Positions 38,858-48,137 of a DNA stretch of 64,000 nucleotides are shown in pieces. This DNA comes from Gammaproteobacteria bacterium (GTDB lineage Bacteria > Pseudomonadota > Gammaproteobacteria > JABHGC01). The notes beneath the pieces are model-generated. The model was not told where the DNA came from and ran no database searches. It saw only the letters and a program-made list of their open reading frames with translations. Numbering within the stretch: position 1 is the stretch's first letter; each line of letters begins with the position of its first letter. Both the position numbers and the translations under genes were made by a program. The stretch is from the NCBI GenBank assembly GCA_027077805.1, contig JALWTS010000015.1:1-64000 (forward strand), given 5' to 3'.

Positions 38858-40813
38858 ATGAAGTCAGTATATCTAACATTAGTTCTTGCTCCTTTATTGG
38901 GTGCTGTTATTGCGGGATTATTCGGTAAAAAGATAGGACGTACCTTATCACATTCCGTAACAATTTTGGGCGTAGCTGTATCTTGTAGTTTATCAGTTTG
39001 GGTATTAAGCCAATTTATTGCTGATCCTGGTAAGGTTGATAATTTCACTATTTACCATTGGTTAGTGAGTGAAGGCATTGATTTCCAAATTGGATTCTTA
39101 GTGGATAGTTTAACGGTATTAATGATTACTGTGGTAACGTTTGTTTCATTGATGGTGCATATTTATACCATTGGTTATATGCAGGATGATCCTGGTTATC
39201 AACGGTTTTTTAGTTATATTGCCTTGTTTACCTTTTCAATGTTAATGCTAGTCATGGCCAATAATTTTCTGCAATTATTTTTTGGTTGGGAAGCGGTCGG
39301 TTTAGTCTCTTATTTATTAATTGGCTTTTGGTTTCAACGGGATAGTGCCGTTTATGCTAATTTAAAAGCATTTTTGGTTAATCGAGTAGGGGATTTTGGC
39401 TTTTTATTAGGCATTGCTGCCATTTTTATGTTTACCCATAGCTTGGACTATCAAGACGTATTTGCTCAAGCACCACAACTTGCGTTAGAAACCATAGACA
39501 TTATTCCAGGTAACTCATGGGATTTGATGACAGTTATTTGTTTGTTATTGTTTGTTGGGGCTATGGGAAAATCTGCTCAAGTGCCTTTACATGTATGGTT
39601 GCCTGATTCTATGGAAGGTCCTACGCCAATTTCAGCATTAATTCATGCTGCGACTATGGTAACCGCAGGTATTTTTATGGTGGCAAGAATGTCACCGTTA
39701 TTTGAATGGTCAGAAACCGCATTAGCCGTGGTATTAATGATTGGTACGATTACCTCTATTAGTATGGGATTGGTTGGTATTGTACAAACTGATATTAAAC
39801 GAGTAGTGGCTTATTCAACTTTATCGCAATTAGGTTATATGACGGTTGCTCTGGGGGTATCTGCTTATGCCGTTGCTATTTTCCATTTAATGACGCATGC
39901 TTTTTTTAAAGCATTATTGTTTTTAGGGGCAGGCTCGGTCATTATCGCTATGCATCATGAACAAGATATGCGTAAAATGGGTGGGTTGAAAAAATATTTA
40001 CCGATTACTTATTGGACAACGTTTATTGGCTCTTTAGCATTAATTGGTTTTCCGTTTTTTTCAGGTTTCTTTTCCAAAGATAGTATTATTGAAGCAGTCG
40101 CTGTATCCAATATTTGGGGGGCGGAATTTGCTTATATGATGGTATTATTAGGCGTGTTCGTTACTGCCTTTTACACTTTTAGAATGTTTTATTTGGTATT
40201 TCATGGACCGGAACGTATGGATCATCATACCAAAGCACATCTACATGAATCACCGCTGGTTGTAACCATACCGTTAATACTTTTAGCTATTTTTTCAGTA
40301 TTGGCAGGATTAGTGATTGAACCTTTATTATTTGGTGAGTATTTTGCCACTGCGATTACAGTAAAACCTGAGCATAATGTGTTACAAAATTTAGAGTTTC
40401 ACAGTATTATTGAATTTGTCTGGCATGGCATGTTACAACCCCCTTTTGCTTTAGCCATGGCAGGTTGGTTTTTGGCATGGTTTTTATATATGAAACGTCC
40501 AGAAGAAGCAGAACGTAATAAACAGAAATTAAGTATTTTCTATAATATTTTGGCCAAAAAATATGGTTTTGATGAGTTTAATGCATGGGTGTTTGCGGGT
40601 GGTGCTCGTGGCATTGGACAGTTATTATGGAAACTGGGTGATGCGAAATTAATTGATGGTTGGATAGTCAATGGTAGTGCTCGTTTAGTGGCTTGTTTTT
40701 CAGGGCTATTACGGCATATTCAAACTGGCTATTTATATCATTACGCGTTTGCAATGATTCTTGGTTTAATGTTTTTATTGCTTCAAATCTGGTACATTGC
40801 GCCAGCACCTTAA
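38858..40813 (+). CDS. nuoL: NADH-quinone oxidoreductase subunit L
   Basis: This 651-residue antiporter-like distal pump subunit has many spans. Key motifs are F-F-G-W-E-A-V-G-L-V-S-Y-L-L-I-G-F-W, G-K-S-A-Q-V-P-L-H-V-W-L-P-D-S-M-E-G-P-T and A-L-I-H-A-A-T-M-V-T-A-G. The C-terminal lateral helix and last span are present (family length about 610-660). Confidence 0.96.
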   Translation: MKSVYLTLVLAPLLGAVIAGLFGKKIGRTLSHSVTILGVAVSCSLSVWVLSQFIADPGKVDNFTIYHWLVSEGIDFQIGFLVDSLTVLMITVVTFVSLMVHIYTIGYMQDDPGYQRFFSYIALFTFSMLMLVMANNFLQLFFGWEAVGLVSYLLIGFWFQRDSAVYANLKAFLVNRVGDFGFLLGIAAIFMFTHSLDYQDVFAQAPQLALETIDIIPGNSWDLMTVICLLLFVGAMGKSAQVPLHVWLPDSMEGPTPISALIHAATMVTAGIFMVARMSPLFEWSETALAVVLMIGTITSISMGLVGIVQTDIKRVVAYSTLSQLGYMTVALGVSAYAVAIFHLMTHAFFKALLFLGAGSVIIAMHHEQDMRKMGGLKKYLPITYWTTFIGSLALIGFPFFSGFFSKDSIIEAVAVSNIWGAEFAYMMVLLGVFVTAFYTFRMFYLVFHGPERMDHHTKAHLHESPLVVTIPLILLAIFSVLAGLVIEPLLFGEYFATAITVKPEHNVLQNLEFHSIIEFVWHGMLQPPFALAMAGWFLAWFLYMKRPEEAERNKQKLSIFYNILAKKYGFDEFNAWVFAGGARGIGQLLWKLGDAKLIDGWIVNGSARLVACFSGLLRHIQTGYLYHYAFAMILGLMFLLLQIWYIAPAP

Positions 40814-40824
40814 GGATAAGGATG

Positions 40825-42339
40825 ATGATGTCTGAATTACCACTATTAAGTCTTGTGATTTGGTTACCAATTATTGGTGGTAGCCTGGTTTTACTTACTG
40901 CAAATAAAGGTGAACAATGGGTTAAATGGTTGTCTTTATTGATTGCAGTATTAACTTTTATTGCAAGTATCCCGTTATATACTGAATTTCAAATTGCAAC
41001 AGCAGGCATGCAGTTTGTTGAACATATGGCTTGGATTCCTACTTTCCAAGTAGCGTATTATTTAGGTGTGGATGGCATTTCCATGCCATTAATTTTATTA
41101 ACAACTTTTATGACTATTTTAGTCGTCATGGCTGGCTGGGAAGTAATTCAGTATAAAAATCACCAATATATGGCAGCGTTCCTGATTATGGAAGGTTTAA
41201 TGGTTGGGGTGTTTTCTGCCTTAGATGCGGTACTATTTTATGTCTTTTGGGAAGGTATGTTAATTCCCATGTTTTTAATTATCGGCATTTGGGGCGGACC
41301 GAATCGAGTTTATGCCACCATAAAGTTTTTTTTATATACTTTTCTAGGTTCCGTATTAATGCTAGTTGCATTAATCTATATGTACTTAAAAGCCAATAGC
41401 TTTGCCATTTTAGATTTTCACACCTTACCCCTAAGTTTATCGGAACAAACCTTTATTTTTCTTGCATTTTTACTGGCATTTGCCGTAAAAGTTCCAATGT
41501 GGCCCGTGCATACTTGGTTACCTGATGCTCATGTTGAAGCACCCACTGGTGGTTCGGTAATTTTAGCCGCTATTATGTTGAAAATTGGTGGTTACGGCTT
41601 TTTACGGTTTAGCTTGCCGATTGCACCAGATGCAAGCAATGAATTAGATTGGTTAATGATTACTTTATCTTTAGTTGCCGTCGTTTATATTGGCTTTGTT
41701 GCGCTGGTGCAACAAGACATGAAAAAATTAATTGCCTATTCTTCTATTGCTCATATGGGATTTGTAACCTTGGGCTTTTTTTTGGTGTTTGCCATTCAAG
41801 ATAATACCGGCAGTATTCAAGGTGCTGCTTTGGGGATTCAAGGAGGTATGATGCAAATGATTTCCCACGGTTTTATTTCTGGTGCTTTGTTTTTATGTGT
41901 TGGGGTTTTATATGACCGTGTGCATAGTCGGCAAATTCAGGATTATGGTGGGGTAGCGAATACCATGCCAGTATTTGCAGCATTTATGGTTTTGTTTGCT
42001 ATGTCAAATGCGGGTTTACCTGGAACTTCGGGTTTTGTTGGTGAGTTTATGGTTATTCTGAGTGCCTTTCAAGCGAATTTCTGGTTTGCCTTTTTAGCAG
42101 CAAGCACCCTTATTTTAGGGGCTGCTTATACTTTGTGGATGGTGCGTAGGGTGATATATGGTGCGGTTGCCAATGATAATGTGGCACAATTACAAGAGGT
42201 AAATTTTAGAGAAACCATTATTTTAACCGTGTTAGCAGTCATGGTCTTATTGTTGGGTTTGTGGCCTGCGCCATTGATAGATGTAATGACACCTTCTATT
42301 GATTTACTGTTAGAGCATATTGCTAAGACTAAGCTGTAA
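40825..42339 (+). CDS. nuoM: NADH-quinone oxidoreductase subunit M
   Basis: This is a 504-residue antiporter-like subunit. Three adjacent ATGs (40822, 40825, 40828) follow AAGGATAAGG; 40825 is chosen for spacing, but either neighbour is possible. A longer frame reaching into nuoL is not supported. Motifs are F-Y-V-F-W-E-G-M-L-I-P-M-F, V-K-V-P-M-W-P-V-H-T-W-L-P-D-A-H-V-E-A-P-T and G-G-M-M-Q-M-I-S-H-G. Confidence 0.95.
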   Translation: MMSELPLLSLVIWLPIIGGSLVLLTANKGEQWVKWLSLLIAVLTFIASIPLYTEFQIATAGMQFVEHMAWIPTFQVAYYLGVDGISMPLILLTTFMTILVVMAGWEVIQYKNHQYMAAFLIMEGLMVGVFSALDAVLFYVFWEGMLIPMFLIIGIWGGPNRVYATIKFFLYTFLGSVLMLVALIYMYLKANSFAILDFHTLPLSLSEQTFIFLAFLLAFAVKVPMWPVHTWLPDAHVEAPTGGSVILAAIMLKIGGYGFLRFSLPIAPDASNELDWLMITLSLVAVVYIGFVALVQQDMKKLIAYSSIAHMGFVTLGFFLVFAIQDNTGSIQGAALGIQGGMMQMISHGFISGALFLCVGVLYDRVHSRQIQDYGGVANTMPVFAAFMVLFAMSNAGLPGTSGFVGEFMVILSAFQANFWFAFLAASTLILGAAYTLWMVRRVIYGAVANDNVAQLQEVNFRETIILTVLAVMVLLLGLWPAPLIDVMTPSIDLLLEHIAKTKL

Positions 42340-42354
42340 TTATAGAGACTAATC

Positions 42355-43788
42355 ATGAATTTTGAATTACCCAATTTTTCGTTAATTATCCCAGAAATAT
42401 TTTTGCTTACAATGATCTGTGCTATTTTATTGTTGGATTTGTTTTTGACTGATAAACAACGGATTGTAACTTATTACTTGTCCCAATTAGCGTTAGTTGT
42501 TACCGCTAGTTTAGTCTTTTTTTACCACACTTCTGTGGTGATTGTTGATTTTAGTGGGCATTTTATTCAAGACCCGTTATCGGATTTATTGAAAATATTT
42601 TTGTGTGGCATTGTTGTTGTTGTATTTTTGTATTCTAAAGACTATCTAAAACAAGTCAATTTATTGAAAGGGGAGTTTTTTATTCTAGGTTTATTTGGTG
42701 TTTTAGGTATGTTGATTATGATTTCAGCCCATAGCTTTTTAATGTTATATCTGGGCTTGGAATTATTGTCGTTATCACTTTATGCTTTAGTTGCACTAAA
42801 TCGTGATTCACAACTTGCTTCAGAAGCCGCAATGAAATATTTTATTTTAGGTGCGTTGGCCTCTGGTTTATTACTATATGGTATGTCAATGTTGTATGGT
42901 ATGACTGGAAGTTTAGAATTAGCAAGCATTTCTGAGCAAATTTCAAAGTCTGATAATAATTCCATTGTATTAATCTTTGGGCTAGTTTTTATCATAGTTG
43001 GTATTGGATTTAAATTAGGAGCGGTCCCATTTCATATGTGGGTTCCTGATGTGTATGAAGGTGCTCCTACGGCGGTCACTTTATATATTGGAAGTGCAAC
43101 TAAAATTGCTGCATTGGCATTAGCACTGCGGTTATTAGTCGATGGTTTGATTGAATTACACCACGATTGGCAAGGCATGTTAGTTGTTTTAGCCGTTTTA
43201 TCGTTGGCAGTAGGTAATATTGTTGCCATTGCTCAAACTAATATTAAACGGATGTTAGCGTATTCTACCATTTCACACATTGGATTTGTATTACTAGCTA
43301 TTTTAGCAGGGACGATTGACGGCTACATCGCCGCAACTTTTTATACTTTAGCCTATACGATTATGGCAGTCGGTGCTTTTGGCGTAGTCATTATTCTTAA
43401 TGCGGAAAATTTAACGGATTTTCAAGGCTTAAACGAGCAACATCCTTGGTTGGCATTAATGATGTTATTGTTTATGTTTTCAATGGCTGGTGTACCACCA
43501 ACGGTAGGTTTTTATGCCAAATTAATGGTAATTAGTGCCATTATATCAGTAGATTTAACTTGGTTGGCCGTAATTGCCGTTCTATTCTCAGTGATTGGCG
43601 TATTTTATTATTTACGCATTGTTAAGATCATGTATTTTGATAAACTAGAAGATTGCACTCAAGTGGTAAAATTAGCAACAGATATGAAATGGAGTATTAG
43701 CCTCAACGGCTTGGCCATTCTCGCATTAGGCTTATATCCATCGGCATTAATGGTGTTATGTACTCAGGCATTTGTGATGAGTAGTTAA
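42355..43788 (+). CDS. nuoN: NADH-quinone oxidoreductase subunit N
   Basis: This 477-residue antiporter-like subunit is the last of the operon. It has the conserved [35 protein letters not shown] and [13 protein letters not shown] motifs. All fourteen genes nuoA to nuoN are thus present and intact. No clear terminator follows before the accessory pair. Confidence 0.96.
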   Translation: MNFELPNFSLIIPEIFLLTMICAILLLDLFLTDKQRIVTYYLSQLALVVTASLVFFYHTSVVIVDFSGHFIQDPLSDLLKIFLCGIVVVVFLYSKDYLKQVNLLKGEFFILGLFGVLGMLIMISAHSFLMLYLGLELLSLSLYALVALNRDSQLASEAAMKYFILGALASGLLLYGMSMLYGMTGSLELASISEQISKSDNNSIVLIFGLVFIIVGIGFKLGAVPFHMWVPDVYEGAPTAVTLYIGSATKIAALALALRLLVDGLIELHHDWQGMLVVLAVLSLAVGNIVAIAQTNIKRMLAYSTISHIGFVLLAILAGTIDGYIAATFYTLAYTIMAVGAFGVVIILNAENLTDFQGLNEQHPWLALMMLLFMFSMAGVPPTVGFYAKLMVISAIISVDLTWLAVIAVLFSVIGVFYYLRIVKIMYFDKLEDCTQVVKLATDMKWSISLNGLAILALGLYPSALMVLCTQAFVMSS

Positions 43789-43825
43789 ATTAAATTCTGG
43801 TTAATATATTTATTATTGGTACTTT

Positions 43826-44569
43826 ATGTCAAGTGAAGATTATAATAGTGACTTTTACAAAGAACGCTATAAAAATACAGTACATTCTGCTCAAGAAGTT
43901 TTGTCAATAGTTTGGAAAATTTTACCAGAAATCAACTCAGTGGTTGATTTTGGTTGTGGTGTTGGAACTTGGTTATCTGTTGCAAAATCAAAGGGAAGTA
44001 GTGATGTCCAAGGCTTTGATGGTTCTTGGGTTGAGCCGGAGTTATTGGAAATTCCCCCAGAAAATTTTCAGGCAGTAAACTTGGAGAAACCCATTACTGT
44101 TAATAAGCAATATGATTTAGCTATTTCACTAGAAGTTGCAGAACACTTGTCCCCTGATGTAGCGGATTCTTTTATTAATTCTTTGGTTAATGCCTCAAGT
44201 TTTGTATTGTTTTCTGCCGCCATACCATTTCAAGGTGGAATTGGTCATATTAATGAACAATGGCCTGATTATTGGGTGTATTTGTTTGATAAACATGGCT
44301 ATGTAGTGTTAGATATTATAAGAAAAGAAATTTGGAATGATAAACAAATTCCAATTCATTACCGACAAAATAGTTTTTTATTTGTTAAGAAAGAACATCT
44401 GGACAAACTTGAGTTTTCTACTTCTTGTATGAATGAAAATTGTTTACCACTTGCTATTGTACACCCTGAGAATTATCTTTCTAAAATGAACCACAGATTT
44501 ACTGTAAAAACAAGTTGGAAGTTATTTTTGACTTGTGTGAAAAATTGGTTTCGACGAAAAATACAATGA
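43826..44569 (+). CDS. SAM-dependent methyltransferase (class I fold)
   Basis: This 247-residue protein has motif I, V-V-D-F-G-C-G-V-G-T-W-L, near residues 39-50, an acidic residue at the end of strand 2 (G-F-D-G-S-W-V), and the L-A-I-S-L-E-V-A-E-H-L segment typical of Methyltransf-type proteins acting on sugars, lipids or polyketides. The substrate is unknown. The C-terminal 30 residues are basic and hydrophobic. It lies 37 nt after nuoN and just before a glycosyltransferase, between two conserved core blocks. The pair looks like an accessory insertion for surface glycan modification (inference). Confidence 0.85.
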   Translation: MSSEDYNSDFYKERYKNTVHSAQEVLSIVWKILPEINSVVDFGCGVGTWLSVAKSKGSSDVQGFDGSWVEPELLEIPPENFQAVNLEKPITVNKQYDLAISLEVAEHLSPDVADSFINSLVNASSFVLFSAAIPFQGGIGHINEQWPDYWVYLFDKHGYVVLDIIRKEIWNDKQIPIHYRQNSFLFVKKEHLDKLEFSTSCMNENCLPLAIVHPENYLSKMNHRFTVKTSWKLFLTCVKNWFRRKIQ

Positions 44570-44637
44570 AACATATCATTATCCTATAGTTAAGGAAAAC
44601 CCGTTTTAGTTTAATCTGATAAAAGAGTTTGTTTGAC

Positions 44638-45792
44638 GTGAATATTTTGATGTATGTTTCATATTTTCCGCCACATTATAGTGGTGCTTCAAAACAAGGC
44701 ATTGCTTTAGCGAAGGCTCTAGCAAAATTGGGACATACGATTGAATTTTTAACTATTTTGCGTGATGGCGATAAAAGTCAAGATTATTATGATGGTTTTA
44801 AAGTTTATCGTATTAAAAATGGCACAGGGCGGTATCAAGAACTAATGTTTCTTTTGAATTTTTTAGTATTTTTGTGGAGAAACCATAGATGTTTTGATAT
44901 TTTGCATAGTCATGGTGCTTATTATTATAATAGTTTTGTTGGTGGTTTATCATATTTGTTCAACAAAAAAAGTATTGCTAAAGTGACTATGTTAAATAAC
45001 GATCTTGCAGGCTTAGGTTCTGGTATATCAGGTAAAGTACAAGCATTTTTTATGCGACGTTTTGATGCTTACATTGCAATTAGCAAAGAAATTAAATTAG
45101 AATTAGAGAAGTTAAATTTTGATCCACAAAAAATATTTTTGTTGCCAAATGCGGTTGATACTCAAAGATTCAAACCTTTAAGTCATTCCCATGAAAAAAT
45201 GATGAAACGACAACAGTTAGGGTTTGATGCAAAGAAATGTATTGGACTTTGTATTGGCAGTTTTTTTGATGAAAGAAAAAATATTGTTTGGCTGATTGAA
45301 CAATGGATAAAATATCAAGGATTTGGTACTGATGCTTTACTTGTATGTATTGGTCCTATTAAACGCAATCAAGACGATAATAATATATTTTTTGATTTAA
45401 ATAATTCCATCAACAAGGCTTCTGGATTAGTTTCTGTTATTGGACATACTGATACCATTGAAAATTACTACCAAATCGCTGATTTTTTTATTTTGCCTTC
45501 GAAAAATGAAGGGATGCCCAATGTTGTACTAGAAGCAATTTCATCAGGGCTTCCATGTGTGACAACTCCTGTGAGTGGTGTGAGTGCTTTAGTGAAAGAG
45601 AATATTAATGGTTTTCTTTTCTTTCCTAATAATACTCAAAGTTTAGCGAATGCCTTAAAAAGTTTAATGGTTGCGGATTTAGTTGCATTTGGTCAGTCAT
45701 CACGTGCTATTGCCACTGAAAATTTTTCTATGGATTCTTTAGCACTCAGTTATGACAATCTATACCACAATTTGACTCAAAAAAATGATTAA
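44638..45792 (+). CDS. Glycosyltransferase family 4 (GT-B fold)
   Basis: The protein has 384 residues from the GTG at 44638, preferred because AAAAGAG sits about 10 nt upstream and M-N-I-L-M-Y-V-S-Y-F-P-P-H is the typical opening; a TTG at 44629 is too close to that site. The acceptor-side glycine-rich start, the L-P-N-A-V-D-T-Q-R-F linker and the donor-site E-x7-E motif (N-E-G-M-P-N-V-V-L-E-A) near residue 290 identify a retaining GT4 enzyme. Donor and acceptor are unknown; a surface polysaccharide is likely. The upstream methyltransferase is probably cotranscribed. A 24-codon frame overlapping its stop may be a stub of a third gene. Confidence 0.87.
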   Translation: MNILMYVSYFPPHYSGASKQGIALAKALAKLGHTIEFLTILRDGDKSQDYYDGFKVYRIKNGTGRYQELMFLLNFLVFLWRNHRCFDILHSHGAYYYNSFVGGLSYLFNKKSIAKVTMLNNDLAGLGSGISGKVQAFFMRRFDAYIAISKEIKLELEKLNFDPQKIFLLPNAVDTQRFKPLSHSHEKMMKRQQLGFDAKKCIGLCIGSFFDERKNIVWLIEQWIKYQGFGTDALLVCIGPIKRNQDDNNIFFDLNNSINKASGLVSVIGHTDTIENYYQIADFFILPSKNEGMPNVVLEAISSGLPCVTTPVSGVSALVKENINGFLFFPNNTQSLANALKSLMVADLVAFGQSSRAIATENFSMDSLALSYDNLYHNLTQKND

Positions 45793-45928
45793 ATTCATTT
45801 GTTTTTATCCAATGTGCCGTAAGACTTCGTCAAAATTTAGCGTTTGCAAAAATGTTTAGCTAAAAAAAAGTTAAATTTTCTAACGACTGGCATAAACTAA
45901 AGCAAAGCTCAAGTTTTTATATTTATAC

Positions 45929-45957
45929 TTGCAAAATTGATTTAGAATCGGTAAACT
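45929..45957 (+). promoter_or_regulatory. Promoter of the initiator tRNA / rimP operon
   Basis: TTGCAA (45929-45934) and TAAACT (45952-45957) are separated by 17 nt, placing the start of transcription a few bases before the tRNA. It probably drives the tRNA and, by read-through, rimP-nusA-infB. Confidence 0.65.
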
Positions 45958-45969
45958 ACCTTCATCTTT

Positions 45970-46046
<77 letters not shown>

Positions 46047-46078
46047 CTTCTTAGAACATTGCTTCTAATAGTATAAGC

Positions 46079-46105
46079 AACCCCCTATAGGGGGTTTTTG
46101 TTTTT
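46079..46105 (+). terminator. Terminator after the initiator tRNA
   Basis: A perfect 7-bp stem (AACCCCC, 46079-46085, with GGGGGTT, 46090-46096) with a TATA loop is followed by two T-runs. It lies 33 nt after the tRNA and would limit transcription into rimP. Confidence 0.88.
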
Positions 46106-46133
46106 ATGTGGAAAAATTTTAGGAAATAAGAAG

Positions 46134-46157
46134 TGGGCCATTGGCCCATTTTTTTTT
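46134..46157 (+). terminator. Second terminator-like hairpin abutting the rimP ribosome-binding site
   Basis: A TGGGCC / GGCCCA stem with a 3-nt loop is followed by nine T residues (46149-46157). AGGAG of rimP begins at 46158, directly after the T-tract. Two terminators in series between the tRNA and rimP suggest attenuation or read-through control of the nusA operon, as known for E. coli metY-nusA. Confidence 0.8.
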
Positions 46158-46168
46158 AGGAGTTGTGG

Positions 46169-46624
46169 ATGCAACAAGCATCAACTGAAATTTATGAAAG
46201 TGTTAAGCCTGTCATTGAAGCATTGGGTTATGAGTTAGTCGGTATTGAGTATGTAGTTGAAGCAGGTAATAATATATTAAGAATTTATATCGATCAGGAC
46301 AATGGTATTGCAGTTGAAGATTGTGAGTTGGTGAGTAATCAAGTAAGTGCTACTCTTGATGTGAGTGAACCAATTACAACAGAATATTTTTTAGAAGTTT
46401 CTTCGCCAGGCTTAGATAGACCTTTATTTACACTACAGCATTTTATGCAGTTTAAAGGAACGATGGTTCGTATTGAAATGTTACAATTGCATCAAGGACG
46501 TCGTAAATTTAAAGGTTTATTACAAGGTGTAGAGGATAATAAGGTGTTAGTTGAATTAGAACAGCAGTTGTATTATTTGCCGTTTAATGACATAAAAAAG
46601 GCACGTTTAGTTCCAGTTTTTTAA
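46169..46624 (+). CDS. rimP: Ribosome maturation factor RimP
   Basis: This 151-residue protein helps assemble the 30S subunit. The opening E-A-L-G-Y-E-L-V-G-I-E-Y, the Y-I-D-Q-D-N-G-I-x-V-E-D-C segment and S-S-P-G-L-D-R-P-L are diagnostic. The ATG at 46169 sits 6 nt after AGGAG (46158-46162); an in-frame TTG at 46163 is too close to it. It is the first gene of rimP-nusA-infB-rbfA-truB-rpsO-pnp. Confidence 0.95.
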   Translation: MQQASTEIYESVKPVIEALGYELVGIEYVVEAGNNILRIYIDQDNGIAVEDCELVSNQVSATLDVSEPITTEYFLEVSSPGLDRPLFTLQHFMQFKGTMVRIEMLQLHQGRRKFKGLLQGVEDNKVLVELEQQLYYLPFNDIKKARLVPVF

Positions 46625-46634
46625 GAGGATACAG

Positions 46635-48125
46635 ATGAGTAAAGAAATTTTAGTTATGGCAGAAGTTGTCTCCAATGAAAAGGGAGTAGATAAAGAAGTT
46701 ATTTTTGAAGCGGTAGAAGCAGCCTTAGTTTCTGCAACTAAAAAACTCAGTCCTCTTGATATTGAAGTAAGCGTTAAGATTGATAGACGTTCAGGTAATT
46801 ATCAAACATTTCGACTTTGGTCAGTGGTTGATGATGAACAAGAAATTGAACGACCTGATCAACAAATGGCTCTAACAGAAGCCAGACAAATAGAGCCAGA
46901 CATTGAAGTTGGTGGTGTTATTGAAAAACAAATTGAGTCTATTGGTTTTGGTCGTATTGCTGCTCAAACTGCTAAAAATGTGATTATTCAAAAAGTGAGA
47001 GAAGCAGAGCGGGCATTAATTGTTAAAGAATATTTACCACGTAAAGGTGAGCTCATTACAGGCGTGGTTAAACGTATTGATAAAGGTAATGTAATTTTAG
47101 ATCTTGGTGGTCATGTGGAAGGTATTATTTTTAAAGAAGATATGATGCCTAAAGATGTGCGTATAGGAGATAGAATTCGTGGTTACTTATATGATGTACG
47201 TTTAGAAACGAGAGGACCACAGTTATTTATTAGTCGAACTTGTCCTGAATTATTAATTGAATTATTCAAGCTGGAAGTCCCTGAAGCAGGGGAAGGTTTG
47301 ATTAGTATTATTGGTGCGGCAAGAGACCCTGGTTCAAGGGCCAAAGTTTCAGTTCGTGCGAATGACCCACGTATTGATCCGGTTGGGGCGTGTGTTGGTA
47401 TGAGAGGCTCACGAGTACAAGCGGTGATTAATGAGTTGGGAGGTGAACGCATTGATATTATTTTATGGGATGAAAATAGTGCCCAATTTGTGATTAATGC
47501 CATGTCACCTGCGGAAGTCATGTCTATCGTGGTTGATGAGGAGGCGCATAGCATGGATATTGCGGTGAAAGAAAAAAACTTATCGCAAGCAATTGGTAAA
47601 GGTGGGCAAAATGTCCGATTAGCCAGTCATTTAACGGGTTGGGAATTAAATGTTATGACGGAAGCTGAGGCGGAAGAAAAAAGTGTTAAAGAACATCAAG
47701 TGCTTAGAGAAATCTTCATGCAACAGTTGGAAATTAATCAGGAAGTCGCAGATATTTTAGTGATGGAAGGCTTTTCAACCATTGAAGAGGTGGCTTATGT
47801 TCCTGTTTCGGAAATGTTAGCAATTGAAGAATTTGATGAAGAAATAGTTGAAGAACTCAGAGATAAAGCAAAAGATGTGTTATTGACTAAAGCCATTGCA
47901 AGTGAAGAACAAAATGATGTTAAACCTGCTGTTGATTTGTTGAGTATGGAGGGTATGGATGAAGAACTTGCTTATACCCTAGCTAGGCATGGTATTTGTA
48001 GTATGGAGGATTTAGCAGAACAAGCAGTGGATGATTTAATCGAAATTGTTGCCATTGATGCAAACAAAGCCGCTGAATTAATTATGACAGCACGATCACC
48101 TTGGTTTTCTGAAGGGGTTAAGTGA
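46635..48125 (+). CDS. nusA: Transcription termination/antitermination factor NusA
   Basis: The protein has 496 residues, essentially the same as E. coli. It has an N-terminal RNA polymerase-binding domain, an S1 domain (about 135-200), and two KH domains with G-M-R-G-S-R-V-Q-A-V-I-N-E-L-G-G-E and A-I-G-K-G-G-Q-N-V-R-L-A. Two C-terminal acidic helix-hairpin-helix repeats (about 365-490) contact polymerase alpha in gammaproteobacteria. It may act on the upstream terminators to regulate its own operon. Confidence 0.97.
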   Translation: MSKEILVMAEVVSNEKGVDKEVIFEAVEAALVSATKKLSPLDIEVSVKIDRRSGNYQTFRLWSVVDDEQEIERPDQQMALTEARQIEPDIEVGGVIEKQIESIGFGRIAAQTAKNVIIQKVREAERALIVKEYLPRKGELITGVVKRIDKGNVILDLGGHVEGIIFKEDMMPKDVRIGDRIRGYLYDVRLETRGPQLFISRTCPELLIELFKLEVPEAGEGLISIIGAARDPGSRAKVSVRANDPRIDPVGACVGMRGSRVQAVINELGGERIDIILWDENSAQFVINAMSPAEVMSIVVDEEAHSMDIAVKEKNLSQAIGKGGQNVRLASHLTGWELNVMTEAEAEEKSVKEHQVLREIFMQQLEINQEVADILVMEGFSTIEEVAYVPVSEMLAIEEFDEEIVEELRDKAKDVLLTKAIASEEQNDVKPAVDLLSMEGMDEELAYTLARHGICSMEDLAEQAVDDLIEIVAIDANKAAELIMTARSPWFSEGVK

Positions 48126-48137
48126 AAGGGGTTATAT

